Program-made: the position numbers and the translations under genes
Notes under the pieces: model-generated
The model's database searches: none
What the model was told of the DNA's origin: nothing
Seen by the model: the letters and a program-made list of their open reading frames with translations, nothing else
Origin: Aliiroseovarius sp. Z3
GTDB taxonomy: Bacteria; Pseudomonadota; Alphaproteobacteria; Rhodobacterales; Rhodobacteraceae
Direction of reading: 5' to 3'
DNA: 64,000 bases
Assembly: GCF_029105185.1 (NCBI RefSeq)
Contig: NZ_JAFMZK010000001.1
Coordinates: 62,001 to 126,000 of the forward strand
Shown: piece after piece, positions 39,561-48,959 of the stretch
Numbering within the stretch: position 1 is the first letter of the stretch
Layout: each line of letters starts with the position of its first letter

Positions 39561-40796
39561 TCAGCTCATGTTCCCCCGGTCAAGCTGCATCAGCGCCCAG
39601 GCCAACGCCGAACAGACCGAGACCCCGATCAACAGAGGGAAGGGCGTGTGGTTGAAGGCCAGCCCGACGGGGGCGGCAATGGCGATGGCGGCCACGGTTG
39701 GCACAGCCCCGATGACGGCGGCGGCGGTGCCCGCGACATGGCCCAAGGGCTGAATGGCCAGCGCGTTCAGGTTGCCGAAGCTCAACCCGTTCAGGAAAAA
39801 CAGCGTCGTCGCCCAGCCACAAAAGAGCCACAGGGCAAACGCGCCTTCAGGCGCGAACCACCACCATGCCAGCAGGGTCAGGGATGCCAGAATGGTTTGC
39901 GTGGCAAACCCTGCCAGGGCCAGTCGGCGCATCCCAAGCCGCATCACCAGCTGGGCATTCAGGAAACCCGAGGCTGCGGAAAACACGGTGACCATCGCGA
40001 AGTAATAGGGGAAATTGGTTCCGGCCCCCAACACATCGACAAAGATCTGCTGGGCCGAGCTGATGAAGGACATGAGCTGACCGAAGGCCAGAGTTATGAT
40101 TGCCATGTAAAGCAGCGTCACCCGCGTGCGCAGCACCACCTTGAACGCGGCCAGGGTCGGGCGCGGGGACAGGGGGCGCCGACGCTCTGGCGGCAGGGTT
40201 TCGGGTTGGCGCAGGAGAAACCAGGTCAGGATGACTGCGGCCAGCAGGATATATGCCGTAAACATGTGCCGCCAGCCAAAGCCCAGCACGATCCATTGCC
40301 CGATCATCGGGGCCACGGCGGGCACGAAGACGAAAAACCCGAAGGCCATCGAATTGACCCGCGCCATTTGCCGCCCTTCATAAAGGTCGCGGGTCATCGC
40401 CATGCCGCATGTGCGCGGGCCAGCGGCCCCCAACCCTTGCACGAAGCGCCAGAACAATATGGCCTCTAGCGTTTGCGACCAGAACGCCGCAACGGCCGCC
40501 ACCATGTAAAGCAGCATCCCCATCGACAGGGAAAACCGTCGCCCCATACTGTCGGACAGGGGGCCAAAGATCAGCTGTCCCGCCCCGGCGCCAATCACGA
40601 AGGCGCTGATCAGAAGCTGCGCCTTGTTCACATCGTCGGGCACCAGAAGGCCGCCGATCTCGGGCAGGGCGGGCAGGATCGAGTCGATGGAAAACGCCAC
40701 CATGGAAAACAGGGCAGCGATCAGAAGGACATATTCGCGAAGCCGCAGCGGCCTTTGCGGCGAAAAAACCGGTGGGGACGCGCGCCGTGTGATCAC
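39561..40796 (-). CDS. MFS multidrug efflux pump, Bcr/CflA family
   Basis: A 411-residue transporter with twelve membrane helices. The MFS motif A is GPLSDSMGRR after helix 2, and family motif GLGAAGPRTCGMAMTRDL follows in helix 4. Bcr/CflA pumps export bicyclomycin, sulfonamides or chloramphenicol by proton antiport; the substrate is unknown here. The start is a GTG at 40796, whose GTGA overlaps the stop of the DsbA-family gene by 4 bp, so the two are translationally coupled. Confidence 0.88.
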   Translation of the reverse strand: MITRRASPPVFSPQRPLRLREYVLLIAALFSMVAFSIDSILPALPEIGGLLVPDDVNKAQLLISAFVIGAGAGQLIFGPLSDSMGRRFSLSMGMLLYMVAAVAAFWSQTLEAILFWRFVQGLGAAGPRTCGMAMTRDLYEGRQMARVNSMAFGFFVFVPAVAPMIGQWIVLGFGWRHMFTAYILLAAVILTWFLLRQPETLPPERRRPLSPRPTLAAFKVVLRTRVTLLYMAIITLAFGQLMSFISSAQQIFVDVLGAGTNFPYYFAMVTVFSAASGFLNAQLVMRLGMRRLALAGFATQTILASLTLLAWWWFAPEGAFALWLFCGWATTLFFLNGLSFGNLNALAIQPLGHVAGTAAAVIGAVPTVAAIAIAAPVGLAFNHTPFPLLIGVSVCSALAWALMQLDRGNMS

Positions 40797-41455
40797 TGCA
40801 CAGGGCTTTCAGGGGCGCTGGCTGCCAGTTGCGTGCTCAGGTCGTCGATCACCTGCGTCCACAGATCGGTCGGTTGCGCGCCGGGCACCACATGCTGGTT
40901 GGCAAGCACGAAGGTCGGCACCGACTGCACCCCTTTGCGGCGTGCATCCATATCGCGCGCCTGAATGTCATCTGCATCGGCGTCCGAGGCCAGAAGGCGG
41001 GCAATAACATCGCCATCCATACCGACGGCCGAGGCGATATTGACCAGCTTCGCCGGGTCGCCAATGTCGATCCCGTCGATAAAATAGGCGCGGAACAGGC
41101 GATCGACGACCGCGTTCTGTTTCATCTCGATCCCCGCCCAGTGGATCAGGCGGTGCGCATCCAGCGTATTCGGTGTGCGTTTGATGGCGTCCAGATTGAT
41201 CTCGACCCCAGACGCTTCGGCTTCGGTCGCCACCGGAAGATAGGCTTTCACCGCCCCTTCCTGTCCGCCGAACTTTCCCTCCAGATAGGCGCGCCGATCC
41301 ATGCCCTGTTTCGGCATGTCAGGGTTCAATTGGAACGGATGCCACTGCACTTGAAGCGGATGATCGGGCCGTGCTTCAAGCGCACGATCCAGGCGGGACT
41401 TGCCGATATAGCACCAAGGGCAGATCGGGTCGGAAAAGATGTCGAGGCGGATCAT
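40793..41455 (-). CDS. FrnE-like DsbA-family oxidoreductase
   Basis: A 220-residue cytoplasmic thioredoxin-fold protein without a signal peptide. The redox motif is CPWC at residues 12-15 and the cis-proline loop is VPTFVLAN. FrnE proteins are disulfide isomerase/oxidoreductases, one of which protects Deinococcus from oxidative stress; others act in polyketide pathways. It is co-transcribed with the MFS pump, whose start overlaps its stop, and with the acyl-CoA ligase gene 59 bp upstream. Confidence 0.88.
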   Translation of the reverse strand: MIRLDIFSDPICPWCYIGKSRLDRALEARPDHPLQVQWHPFQLNPDMPKQGMDRRAYLEGKFGGQEGAVKAYLPVATEAEASGVEINLDAIKRTPNTLDAHRLIHWAGIEMKQNAVVDRLFRAYFIDGIDIGDPAKLVNIASAVGMDGDVIARLLASDADADDIQARDMDARRKGVQSVPTFVLANQHVVPGAQPTDLWTQVIDDLSTQLAASAPESPVQ

Positions 41456-41514
41456 TGGGGTCTCCCTTGGGCAAAGCTCTACCGGGGATTGTCAGGAATG
41501 GGAAGTGTTGCGGA

Positions 41515-43113
41515 TCACAGTTGGGTGAGCTCTCCGGCTTCAAATCGTTCACGAAGTGTGGCGCGCAGCAGCTTGTTGTTGGCACCGCGCGGCAGGGTGT
41601 CGAGTGGAATGAACAGCCGGGGGCACTTGTAATGCGCCAGATGCGCGTGGGCGTGGGCCGAAAGCAGGTCTTCCGGGGTCGGCTCGTTCTCAGGCGTATA
41701 GAAACAGGCGATGGTGGTCGCGTCGTCTTTCACGGCCACTTCGGCGCAGGCAGCTTCGTGAATGCCGGGATGCAGGGCCATCGCGGCCTCGACCTCGATC
41801 GGAGAGACCCGAAAACCGCCGGCGTTCATAATGTCGTCGGACCGGCCTTCGAAGGTGATGGCACTGTCGGCGGCCATGCTGACAGTGTCGCCGGTCAGGA
41901 ACCAATCAGCCGAAAAGCGATTCTTTGTGTCCTGTTCGGCACCAAGATATCCCAGCATCAGACCCGGATCGCTGCGATGCACTGCCATGATACCGGGTGT
42001 GCCGCGTGGCGTGATCTGACCATCGGCGTCCAGCACTGCGATATGGCGTCCGGGTTGTGGATAACCCAGCGTTCCGGTCGGGGCGGGGTGGCTTGGCGCG
42101 CCCGAGATGAAGGTCGAGCATTCCGACATGCCATAGGCTTCGTGGATTGGTTTCTGCGTGGCGTCGATCCATCGCGCGCGCGTGACCGCGGGCAGTTTCT
42201 CGCCTGCTGACAATCCATGACGCAAGGCGGGCAGGGCGGGCAGGGTCGTGCGCAACATCTGGCGATAAACTCCGGGAGCGGCGGCAAAGATCGTCGCGCC
42301 CTCGCGTGCCAGCAAGGGTCCAAGCTGATCGGAGGTGGTGCCTGCCGCTGGAATCAGCGCGGTTGCCCCCACGGACCACGGGTCCATCAACCCGGTGCCC
42401 AGCGTATAGGTCCAGTTGAACGCGCCTGCGTGCATCAGCCGATCGTCACGCGTCAGCCCATACCAGCCGTCCCACATCATCCGTCGCGCCCAAATCGCGC
42501 GATGGGCATGCACCACGGCCCGCGCCTTCCCCGATGTGCCGGACGTGAAAACGATGTAGCCCGGTCGTTCGGGGTCGCCCATATGAAACGGTGCGGGAGT
42601 GTGTTCGGACAGCATGTGCAACGCCCTCACATCCAGAACCGGTGCATCGGTGCCGGACGGCAAGGCAATCTCATTGCCCGCAATGATCATCCTGGGGCTG
42701 ATCATCGCGGCCATCTTGGTGATCTCGGCCTCGGTCAGTTGAGACGAGGTTGGCACCGGCACCAGCCCGGCTGCAATCGCCCCCAGAAAGGCCAACGGAA
42801 AATCAACCGTGTTGCCAAGCCGCAAAAGCACCCGGTCGCCCGGTGTCAGCCCTTGCGCCAGCAGGCCACCGGCCACCCCGCGCACGGCACGATCCAACTG
42901 GCCATAGGTCCAATGGGTTTCGCCCGTGCCAACCGGTGTCACAACAGACAAGGCCGTCTTGTCGCCCAGATCCGCCGCATGGGTCAGCACATAGCGCGCC
43001 ATGTTAAAGGCCTTTGGCGGGGCGGGCAGTGGGGCGGTGGGGCGAAACTCTGACAACATGCGTGAGATGTGCCAATCCCGGCCGGCACTTGCAAGGGCGT
43101 GCAGTTGCATCAT
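41515..43113 (-). CDS. AMP-forming acyl-CoA synthetase (benzoate/aminobenzoate-CoA ligase-like)
   Basis: A 532-residue ANL-family adenylating enzyme. Conserved elements: P-loop YIVFTSGTSGKAR, the AYGMSECS motif, the hinge FLTGDTVS and the catalytic lysine-containing C-terminus LPRGANNKLLR. The sequence most resembles ligases for aromatic or medium-chain carboxylic acids. The start is uncertain: ATG 43113 and 43110 both have GGAAA upstream, and 43059 would drop the first 18 residues. It diverges from an XRE-cupin regulator, a common arrangement for a gene and its own repressor. Confidence 0.82.
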   Translation of the reverse strand: MMQLHALASAGRDWHISRMLSEFRPTAPLPAPPKAFNMARYVLTHAADLGDKTALSVVTPVGTGETHWTYGQLDRAVRGVAGGLLAQGLTPGDRVLLRLGNTVDFPLAFLGAIAAGLVPVPTSSQLTEAEITKMAAMISPRMIIAGNEIALPSGTDAPVLDVRALHMLSEHTPAPFHMGDPERPGYIVFTSGTSGKARAVVHAHRAIWARRMMWDGWYGLTRDDRLMHAGAFNWTYTLGTGLMDPWSVGATALIPAAGTTSDQLGPLLAREGATIFAAAPGVYRQMLRTTLPALPALRHGLSAGEKLPAVTRARWIDATQKPIHEAYGMSECSTFISGAPSHPAPTGTLGYPQPGRHIAVLDADGQITPRGTPGIMAVHRSDPGLMLGYLGAEQDTKNRFSADWFLTGDTVSMAADSAITFEGRSDDIMNAGGFRVSPIEVEAAMALHPGIHEAACAEVAVKDDATTIACFYTPENEPTPEDLLSAHAHAHLAHYKCPRLFIPLDTLPRGANNKLLRATLRERFEAGELTQL

Positions 43114-43138
43114 TCGGGTTTCCGTGTATTGAAAGCGC

Positions 43139-43765
43139 ATGACAACGCCCGAACAACCCAGCCTGATCCGTCTGGCCCGTGAAAACGGGGACGAGTGTCC
43201 CGACCCCAGCCCGCTGGACCTCGGCGCGCGGGTGCGCGACCTGCGCAAGTCACGCGGCTGGACGCTGGAGCAGGCGGCGCGGCAGGCCGGGTTGGCCCGC
43301 TCGACCCTGTCCAAGATCGAGAACGGTCAGATGTCGCCGACCTATGAGGCGCTGAAAAAGCTGGCGGTCGGGCTTGAAATCTCGGTCCCGCAACTGTTTA
43401 CCGCCCCCAAAGCGGCGCAAGTATCAGGCCGTATGGCGGTGACCAAAACGGGCGAGGGCGCGGCCTACGCCACCACCACCTATGAGCATGAGTTGCTGGC
43501 CGGTGCCCTGACTAAGAAGACCATGCTGCCCTATCGCGCGCGGGTGCGGGCGCGGTCGTTTGACGAGTTCGACGGTTGGGTGCGCCATGATGGCGAGGAA
43601 TTCCTTTATGTCCTGACCGGCGCCATCCGCCTGATCACCGAGTTCTATGAACCGGTCGAAATGAAGCGCGGCGACAGCGCCTATTACGACGCCTCGATGG
43701 GCCACAACGTGATTTCAACCAGTGCCGAGGATGCGACCATCCTGTGGGTGACGTCGCTGGTGTGA
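43139..43765 (+). CDS. XRE-family transcriptional regulator with C-terminal cupin
   Basis: A 208-residue regulator: helix-turn-helix (about 28-88, RKSRGWTLEQAARQAGLARS) and a cupin sensor domain (about 130-205, HDGEEFLYVLTG and the later GDSAYYDASMGHNV). This class usually represses catabolic or transport genes and binds a small effector in the cupin. It is divergent from the AMP-forming ligase, whose earliest start codon overlaps it by reverse complement (a shared CATG around 43138-43141), leaving only about 25-80 bp for both promoters. Confidence 0.9.
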   Translation: MTTPEQPSLIRLARENGDECPDPSPLDLGARVRDLRKSRGWTLEQAARQAGLARSTLSKIENGQMSPTYEALKKLAVGLEISVPQLFTAPKAAQVSGRMAVTKTGEGAAYATTTYEHELLAGALTKKTMLPYRARVRARSFDEFDGWVRHDGEEFLYVLTGAIRLITEFYEPVEMKRGDSAYYDASMGHNVISTSAEDATILWVTSLV

Positions 43766-43887
43766 GGTTTGGCAAGAGTAGAAGGTCTGCGTTGCGGACA
43801 GAGCGCCGTTTCGCTGCGCCTGCGCCAATGACCGCTTTGACCTGTGTAACATTGCTCCCAGCGGCTTATGCTGCCAGAAGTGGCGTC

Positions 43888-44772
43888 ATGTACAAGCTAC
43901 CAACGCAGATCAGGGTCATTGTAAACGGGATATTTTTCGCATTGTGCCTGCCCATCGGTGCATGCGCGGAACCGATTATCGATGCGGTTCGCAGTATAGA
44001 AAGTGATTTGGGGGCTCGCGTTGGTTTCTATATGCACGATACGCAAACTGGGGAGGTGATCGCCTATGCGGCAGAAGATAGATTCCCATTGAACAGTACG
44101 TTCAAGCTTCTGGCATGCGGCGCACTTCTTCACCGAGTTGAGATCGGCGAGGCCAGTTTGACAGATACAGTACGATTGCAAGATGTTGAGTTCGTCGAGT
44201 ACTCGCCAGCGTTAGAAGCCCATAAACAAGCAGGCAATTTGGAAGTCTCTCTAGGCAATGCTTGCGGAATGATGCTGTCCGTGAGCGATAATACCGCTGC
44301 AAATATCGTCTTATCGGCACTTGGCGGGCCAGACGCACTGACTGCCTATCTCAGATTAATTGGTGATCAAACAACACGGCTTGACCGACGGGAGACCGAG
44401 CTAAACGCGGCTGTTCCGGGCGATCCGCGTGATACGACCAGTCCGCGCGCCATGGCACAATCTGCTGAACACTTGATTTTGGGGAATGCTCTTGCACCGG
44501 CTTCACGGGCAACACTGCGTGCTTGGCTTGCGGATCATCGCGTTGCGGATGCGCTGTTTCGTGCTGCGCTTCCCTCCGACTGGACGATAGATGACCGGAC
44601 TGGTGCCGGCGGTTACGGGTCAAGATCGATTGTAGCCGTGATCTACCCACCAGGAAGACTGCCCGTCGTTGCTTCGCTATTCATAACAGAAACCAAGGCA
44701 AGTTTCGCCAGAAGAAACGCTGCGGCGGCCAGAGTTGGCGCAGCAATCGTTGAGCACGTCACACAACAGTAG
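43888..44772 (+). CDS. Class A beta-lactamase, RTG/CARB (carbenicillinase-like) type
   Basis: A 294-residue periplasmic serine beta-lactamase with a signal peptide (about 1-27). Catalytic motifs are all present: Ser70-Thr-Phe-Lys73, SDN at 133-135, Glu169 with ETELN (Ambler 166-170), and R237-T-G at the KTG position. Two cysteines (77 and 126) match the class A disulfide. The Arg-Thr-Gly in place of Lys-Thr-Gly is the mark of the RTG branch of CARB carbenicillinases. GC in three sampled lines is about 51%, against roughly 68% in lines of the gene upstream, suggesting lateral transfer. The ATG at 43888 fits the signal peptide; the ribosome site is weak. Confidence 0.9.
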   Translation: MYKLPTQIRVIVNGIFFALCLPIGACAEPIIDAVRSIESDLGARVGFYMHDTQTGEVIAYAAEDRFPLNSTFKLLACGALLHRVEIGEASLTDTVRLQDVEFVEYSPALEAHKQAGNLEVSLGNACGMMLSVSDNTAANIVLSALGGPDALTAYLRLIGDQTTRLDRRETELNAAVPGDPRDTTSPRAMAQSAEHLILGNALAPASRATLRAWLADHRVADALFRAALPSDWTIDDRTGAGGYGSRSIVAVIYPPGRLPVVASLFITETKASFARRNAAAARVGAAIVEHVTQQ

Positions 44773-44885
44773 TCTAATGGACTGCTGACATTCGCGCATA
44801 TTGCAGCATCCGTCTTTATGGGCTCAAAGCGGACTAACACCTGCATGAGTGGCGCATTTACTTTGAAGCACCTCGAACCGTACCC

Positions 44886-45902
<1,017 letters not shown>

Positions 45903-45985
45903 ACGGTGATTCCCCGCCCGTTTTGCGTCTGGATTAACCCGGAAGTCTTACAGGGCCGTAACGCGGGGGCGGGGGTTGGGCAAGC

Positions 45986-47812
45986 CTATTCCTCGTACCA
46001 CCAGATTTCGGGCTGAAAACCGAGATAGTCGCCATACATCGGCACACGTTCCGGGAATTTCAGCTCTTTCACATGGGCAATATGCGACAGGTCGGTGTAA
46101 CCCAGAGGGATCACATAGCGACCAGCTGTCAACACGCGATCCAAAGCCTTGGTCGCCGCACGAAACTCGTCCTGGCCCTTGGCGTTCAGCATCGTATTGA
46201 TCAACCCGTCAATGGCGGCACTTTTCACGCCCATCCAGTTGCGAGTGCCCTCCTTGTCTGCGCTCTCCGATCCCCAATAGAGCTTCTGTTCGTTGCCGGG
46301 GCTGAGCGACAAACCGCGCCAGTAATAGGCCATGTCGAAATCGAATGCGTTGGTCCGCTCTTTATATTGCGCACTGTCGATCGAGGTGATCGTGGGCGTG
46401 ATGCCAAGGCGTTCCAGCGCACTGGCAAAGATGTCGATTTCCTGCCGGTTTTCAGATGATCCGGTGTTCAACAATATCTCGAACGTGAACGGCTGACCTT
46501 CCGCGTTTTTCATAACGCCATCCTGAACGGTCCAGCCAGCGTCTTCCATCAACTCCATTGCGCGGCGCAGACCATCACGGTTGCGCGCCGATCCGTCCGA
46601 GACGGGCAGGGCGTATCCTTCGACCGCACCTTCGGGCAGATCGTCATATTCCATAAGCATGTCACGCACGAGGCCCTCGGCCGGTTGGCCCGGCTCCATA
46701 CCCAGAACCGAGTTATGGAAATAAGACAGGATGCGTTTCTTGGCACCTGCATTGATGCTTTGGTTGATGAACTCGAAATTGAACGCGTGGATCATCGCAT
46801 CCCGCACCCGGATATCGGTAAAGGCCGGGCGGCGCGTGTTCATCACATAGCCCATGATGCCCGTGGGGCGCTGATGGGGAATATCCGACAAGACGATGTC
46901 GCCCGACTGAACCGCAGGGAAGTCGAACTGGGTGGCCCATTTCTGCAGGTTGGTTTCACGGTGGGTGGTGGCTTCGCCTGCCTTGAAAGCTTCGAATGTC
47001 ACATCGCCATCGCCATAGTAATCGAAGCGGATTTCATCCAGATTGGCTTGCCCCCGCATGAAGGGCACATCCTTGCCCCAGTAATCGGGATTGCGCTTCA
47101 GGGTCAGATAGCGGCCGGGTTCAAAGTCTCCGATCATGTAAGGGGATGACCCGATGGGGATTACATCAATGCCCGAGGCTTCGAAATCCTTCCCCTCCCA
47201 CTGTGCCTTTTTCAGGATGGGGCGCATCCCAAGAATAAGCGGCAATTCGCGATCTTCGGTATTGAAGGTGAATTTGACCGAGCGGGGCCCGGTCTGCTCC
47301 ATCGTTTTGACACTGTTCCAGGCGCCGTGATAGCGGGGATGGCCAAGGGTTCCGAGCACCTCGTAAGACCACATCACGTCTTCGATGGTCAGGGGGCTTC
47401 CATCGGAAAATTTCGTGCCTTCGCGCAGGGTATATTCGACCCATGTGCGCTCGTCATTCGTTTCGACCGATTCGGCCAGAAGGCCATAAAGCGAGAACGG
47501 CTCGTCATAACTGCGGCCCATGAGGCTTTCAAACAGCATGAAACGCAGCTGCCACGGCGCGCCGCCCTTACGGATCACAGGATGCAGCGAATCATAGCTG
47601 CCGGCTTCGGCAAAGATGATTTTGCCGCCCTTGGGCGCATCGGCGTTCACATGGGGCAGGGACACAAAATCCGGTGGAAGGACAGGGTCACCATACATAG
47701 CTATGCCATGTTTGGGCTCTGCATACCCTATATGTGCGGCGAAGATCGACAGAGAAACCGCCCCGATCAGCCTGCGAAATGTCTTTGTGGGTGCTGCTCT
47801 CATCAACGTCAT
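45986..47812 (-). CDS. Peptide/oligopeptide ABC transporter substrate-binding protein (SBP_bac_5)
   Basis: A 608-residue periplasmic protein with a signal peptide (about 10-31) and the family 5 binding fold. Signature features include GTLGHPRYHG, LREGTKFSDGSPLTIEDV and YKERTNAFDFDMAYYWRG. The large size is typical of YejA-like oligopeptide-binding proteins. No permease or ATPase genes are adjacent on either side, so it must partner with proteins encoded elsewhere, or act alone in sensing. AAGGA lies directly before the first ATG at 47812. A small-RNA candidate lies upstream on the opposite strand. Confidence 0.88.
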   Translation of the reverse strand: MTLMRAAPTKTFRRLIGAVSLSIFAAHIGYAEPKHGIAMYGDPVLPPDFVSLPHVNADAPKGGKIIFAEAGSYDSLHPVIRKGGAPWQLRFMLFESLMGRSYDEPFSLYGLLAESVETNDERTWVEYTLREGTKFSDGSPLTIEDVMWSYEVLGTLGHPRYHGAWNSVKTMEQTGPRSVKFTFNTEDRELPLILGMRPILKKAQWEGKDFEASGIDVIPIGSSPYMIGDFEPGRYLTLKRNPDYWGKDVPFMRGQANLDEIRFDYYGDGDVTFEAFKAGEATTHRETNLQKWATQFDFPAVQSGDIVLSDIPHQRPTGIMGYVMNTRRPAFTDIRVRDAMIHAFNFEFINQSINAGAKKRILSYFHNSVLGMEPGQPAEGLVRDMLMEYDDLPEGAVEGYALPVSDGSARNRDGLRRAMELMEDAGWTVQDGVMKNAEGQPFTFEILLNTGSSENRQEIDIFASALERLGITPTITSIDSAQYKERTNAFDFDMAYYWRGLSLSPGNEQKLYWGSESADKEGTRNWMGVKSAAIDGLINTMLNAKGQDEFRAATKALDRVLTAGRYVIPLGYTDLSHIAHVKELKFPERVPMYGDYLGFQPEIWWYEE

Positions 47813-47882
47813 CTTCCTTCACATCCCTGATTTGGTTTGGGGAAACATTAGAGGTGTAAAATAGTCTTTTCAAACTTTTAGC

Positions 47883-47911
47883 TTGGAACGCGGCGCGTGA
47901 CCGCTTATAAA
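47883..47911 (+). promoter_or_regulatory. Sigma-70-type promoter of the small-RNA candidate
   Basis: TTGGAA (47883-47888), 17 bp, and TATAAA (47906-47911). The -10 matches the consensus at five of six positions and the -35 at four. The next plus-strand gene, bdhA, starts 250 bp further on and lies beyond a terminator, so this promoter is for the short transcript. Confidence 0.6.
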
Positions 47912-47917
47912 GGTGTC

Positions 47918-47993
47918 ACTGCTCGATAGGTTTCTTGCCTGTATGAAACCTGCCTCAATAACTTAACGCCCGCTTCGTGCGGGCGTTTTTTTT
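47918..47993 (+). ncRNA. Candidate intergenic small RNA, about 76 nt
   Basis: Starting 6-7 nt after a TTGGAA-N17-TATAAA promoter, the predicted RNA has a perfect 7-bp hairpin AGGUUUC / GAAACCU (47928-47951) with a 10-nt loop UUGCCUGUAU. A 13-nt single-stranded linker follows, then a 9-bp terminator AACGCCCGC / GCGGGCGUU (47965-47987) with eight U residues. This is the layout of a trans-acting Hfq-type small RNA: promoter, seed-bearing loop or linker, terminator. It lies between divergent genes with no upstream plus-strand gene for over 3 kb, so it is not a gene's tail. No family is recognised. Confidence 0.65.
47965..47993 (+). terminator. Rho-independent terminator of the small-RNA candidate
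   Basis: A 9-bp stem AACGCCCGC / GCGGGCGTT with a TTCGT loop followed by eight T. One of the strongest terminators in the window, and it has no protein gene in front of it. Confidence 0.85.
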
Positions 47994-48167
47994 ATGGTCG
48001 AAATCCAAATGACCTTATCGCCGGCCGAGACAAGAGAATCGTTGTGATGGTCACTGTCACAAAACCAACCTTCGAAAGACGCCGGAACGCGGATGGGAAA
48101 CCGCTGGCGTGCAATGATCTTTGGGCTATGCTGCATCGCAACAAAAGTTTTCTGAGAAGGGATCACC

Positions 48168-48953
48168 ATGGCCATCACGACATCGCTGGACGGCAAGACC
48201 GCGGTCATCACAGGATCAAATTCGGGTATCGGGCTTGGAATCGCGCGCGAAATGGCGCGGGCGGGTGCGGATGTTGTTCTGAATTCGTTCACCGACAACG
48301 ACGAAGACCATGCGCTGGCCGGCGATATCGCCAAGGAATTCGGTGTTACGGCACGGTATATTCAGGCGGATATGTCAAAAGCCGATCAATGCCGCGCCCT
48401 GATCGAGAAAAGCGGGCAGTGCGATATCCTGATCAACAACGCCGGCATTCAGCACGTGGCCCCCGTCGATGAGTTCCCGACGGAAAAATGGGATGCCATC
48501 ATCGCGATTAACCTGACTTCGGCCTTTCATACGATTGCAACGGCGCTGCCGATGATGCGAAAAGCCGGGTGGGGACGGGTGATCAACATCGCCTCGGCCC
48601 ACGGGTTGACTGCGTCACCTTACAAATCCGCCTATATCGCGGCCAAGCACGGGATTGTCGGCCTGACCAAGACGGTTGGTCTGGAAACCGCCGAAGACCC
48701 GATCACCAGCAATGCGATCTGCCCGGGCTATGTGTTGACCCCGTTGGTCGAGGCGCAGATCCCCGACCAGATGAAGACCCACAATATGGGCCGGGACGAG
48801 GTGGTGCGCGATGTCATGCTGGCCCGCCAACCATCGAAAGAGTTCGCCACGGTGGAACAGATGGGCGGTACAGCGGTCTTCCTGTGTTCAGATGCGGCAG
48901 CGCAGATCACCGGCACGACCATTTCCGTCGATGGCGGCTGGACGGCCCTGTAA
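48168..48953 (+). CDS. bdhA: 3-hydroxybutyrate dehydrogenase
   Basis: A 261-residue short-chain dehydrogenase that interconverts (R)-3-hydroxybutyrate and acetoacetate with NAD. The Rossmann motif is GSNSGIG (16-22), the catalytic serine lies in NIASAHG, and the catalytic pair is Y-x-x-x-K in SAYIAAKHG. The C-terminal ICPGYVLTPLVEAQI matches the BdhA family, so the call is more specific than a generic SDR. AGAAGGGA precedes the ATG. It is followed after 6 bp by a patatin-like gene, which could supply hydroxybutyrate from polyhydroxybutyrate. Confidence 0.92.
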   Translation: MAITTSLDGKTAVITGSNSGIGLGIAREMARAGADVVLNSFTDNDEDHALAGDIAKEFGVTARYIQADMSKADQCRALIEKSGQCDILINNAGIQHVAPVDEFPTEKWDAIIAINLTSAFHTIATALPMMRKAGWGRVINIASAHGLTASPYKSAYIAAKHGIVGLTKTVGLETAEDPITSNAICPGYVLTPLVEAQIPDQMKTHNMGRDEVVRDVMLARQPSKEFATVEQMGGTAVFLCSDAAAQITGTTISVDGGWTAL

Positions 48954-48959
48954 CCCGCG

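Larger units (their letters stand above)
47813..48167. other. 355-bp divergent gap containing a small-RNA candidate
   Basis: The region lies between the divergent binding-protein and bdhA genes. It contains a promoter, two hairpins and an eight-T terminator on the plus strand, annotated separately. The remainder (47994-48167) holds the bdhA leader with an AGAAGGGA site at 48153-48160. No protein gene fits. Confidence 0.6.
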
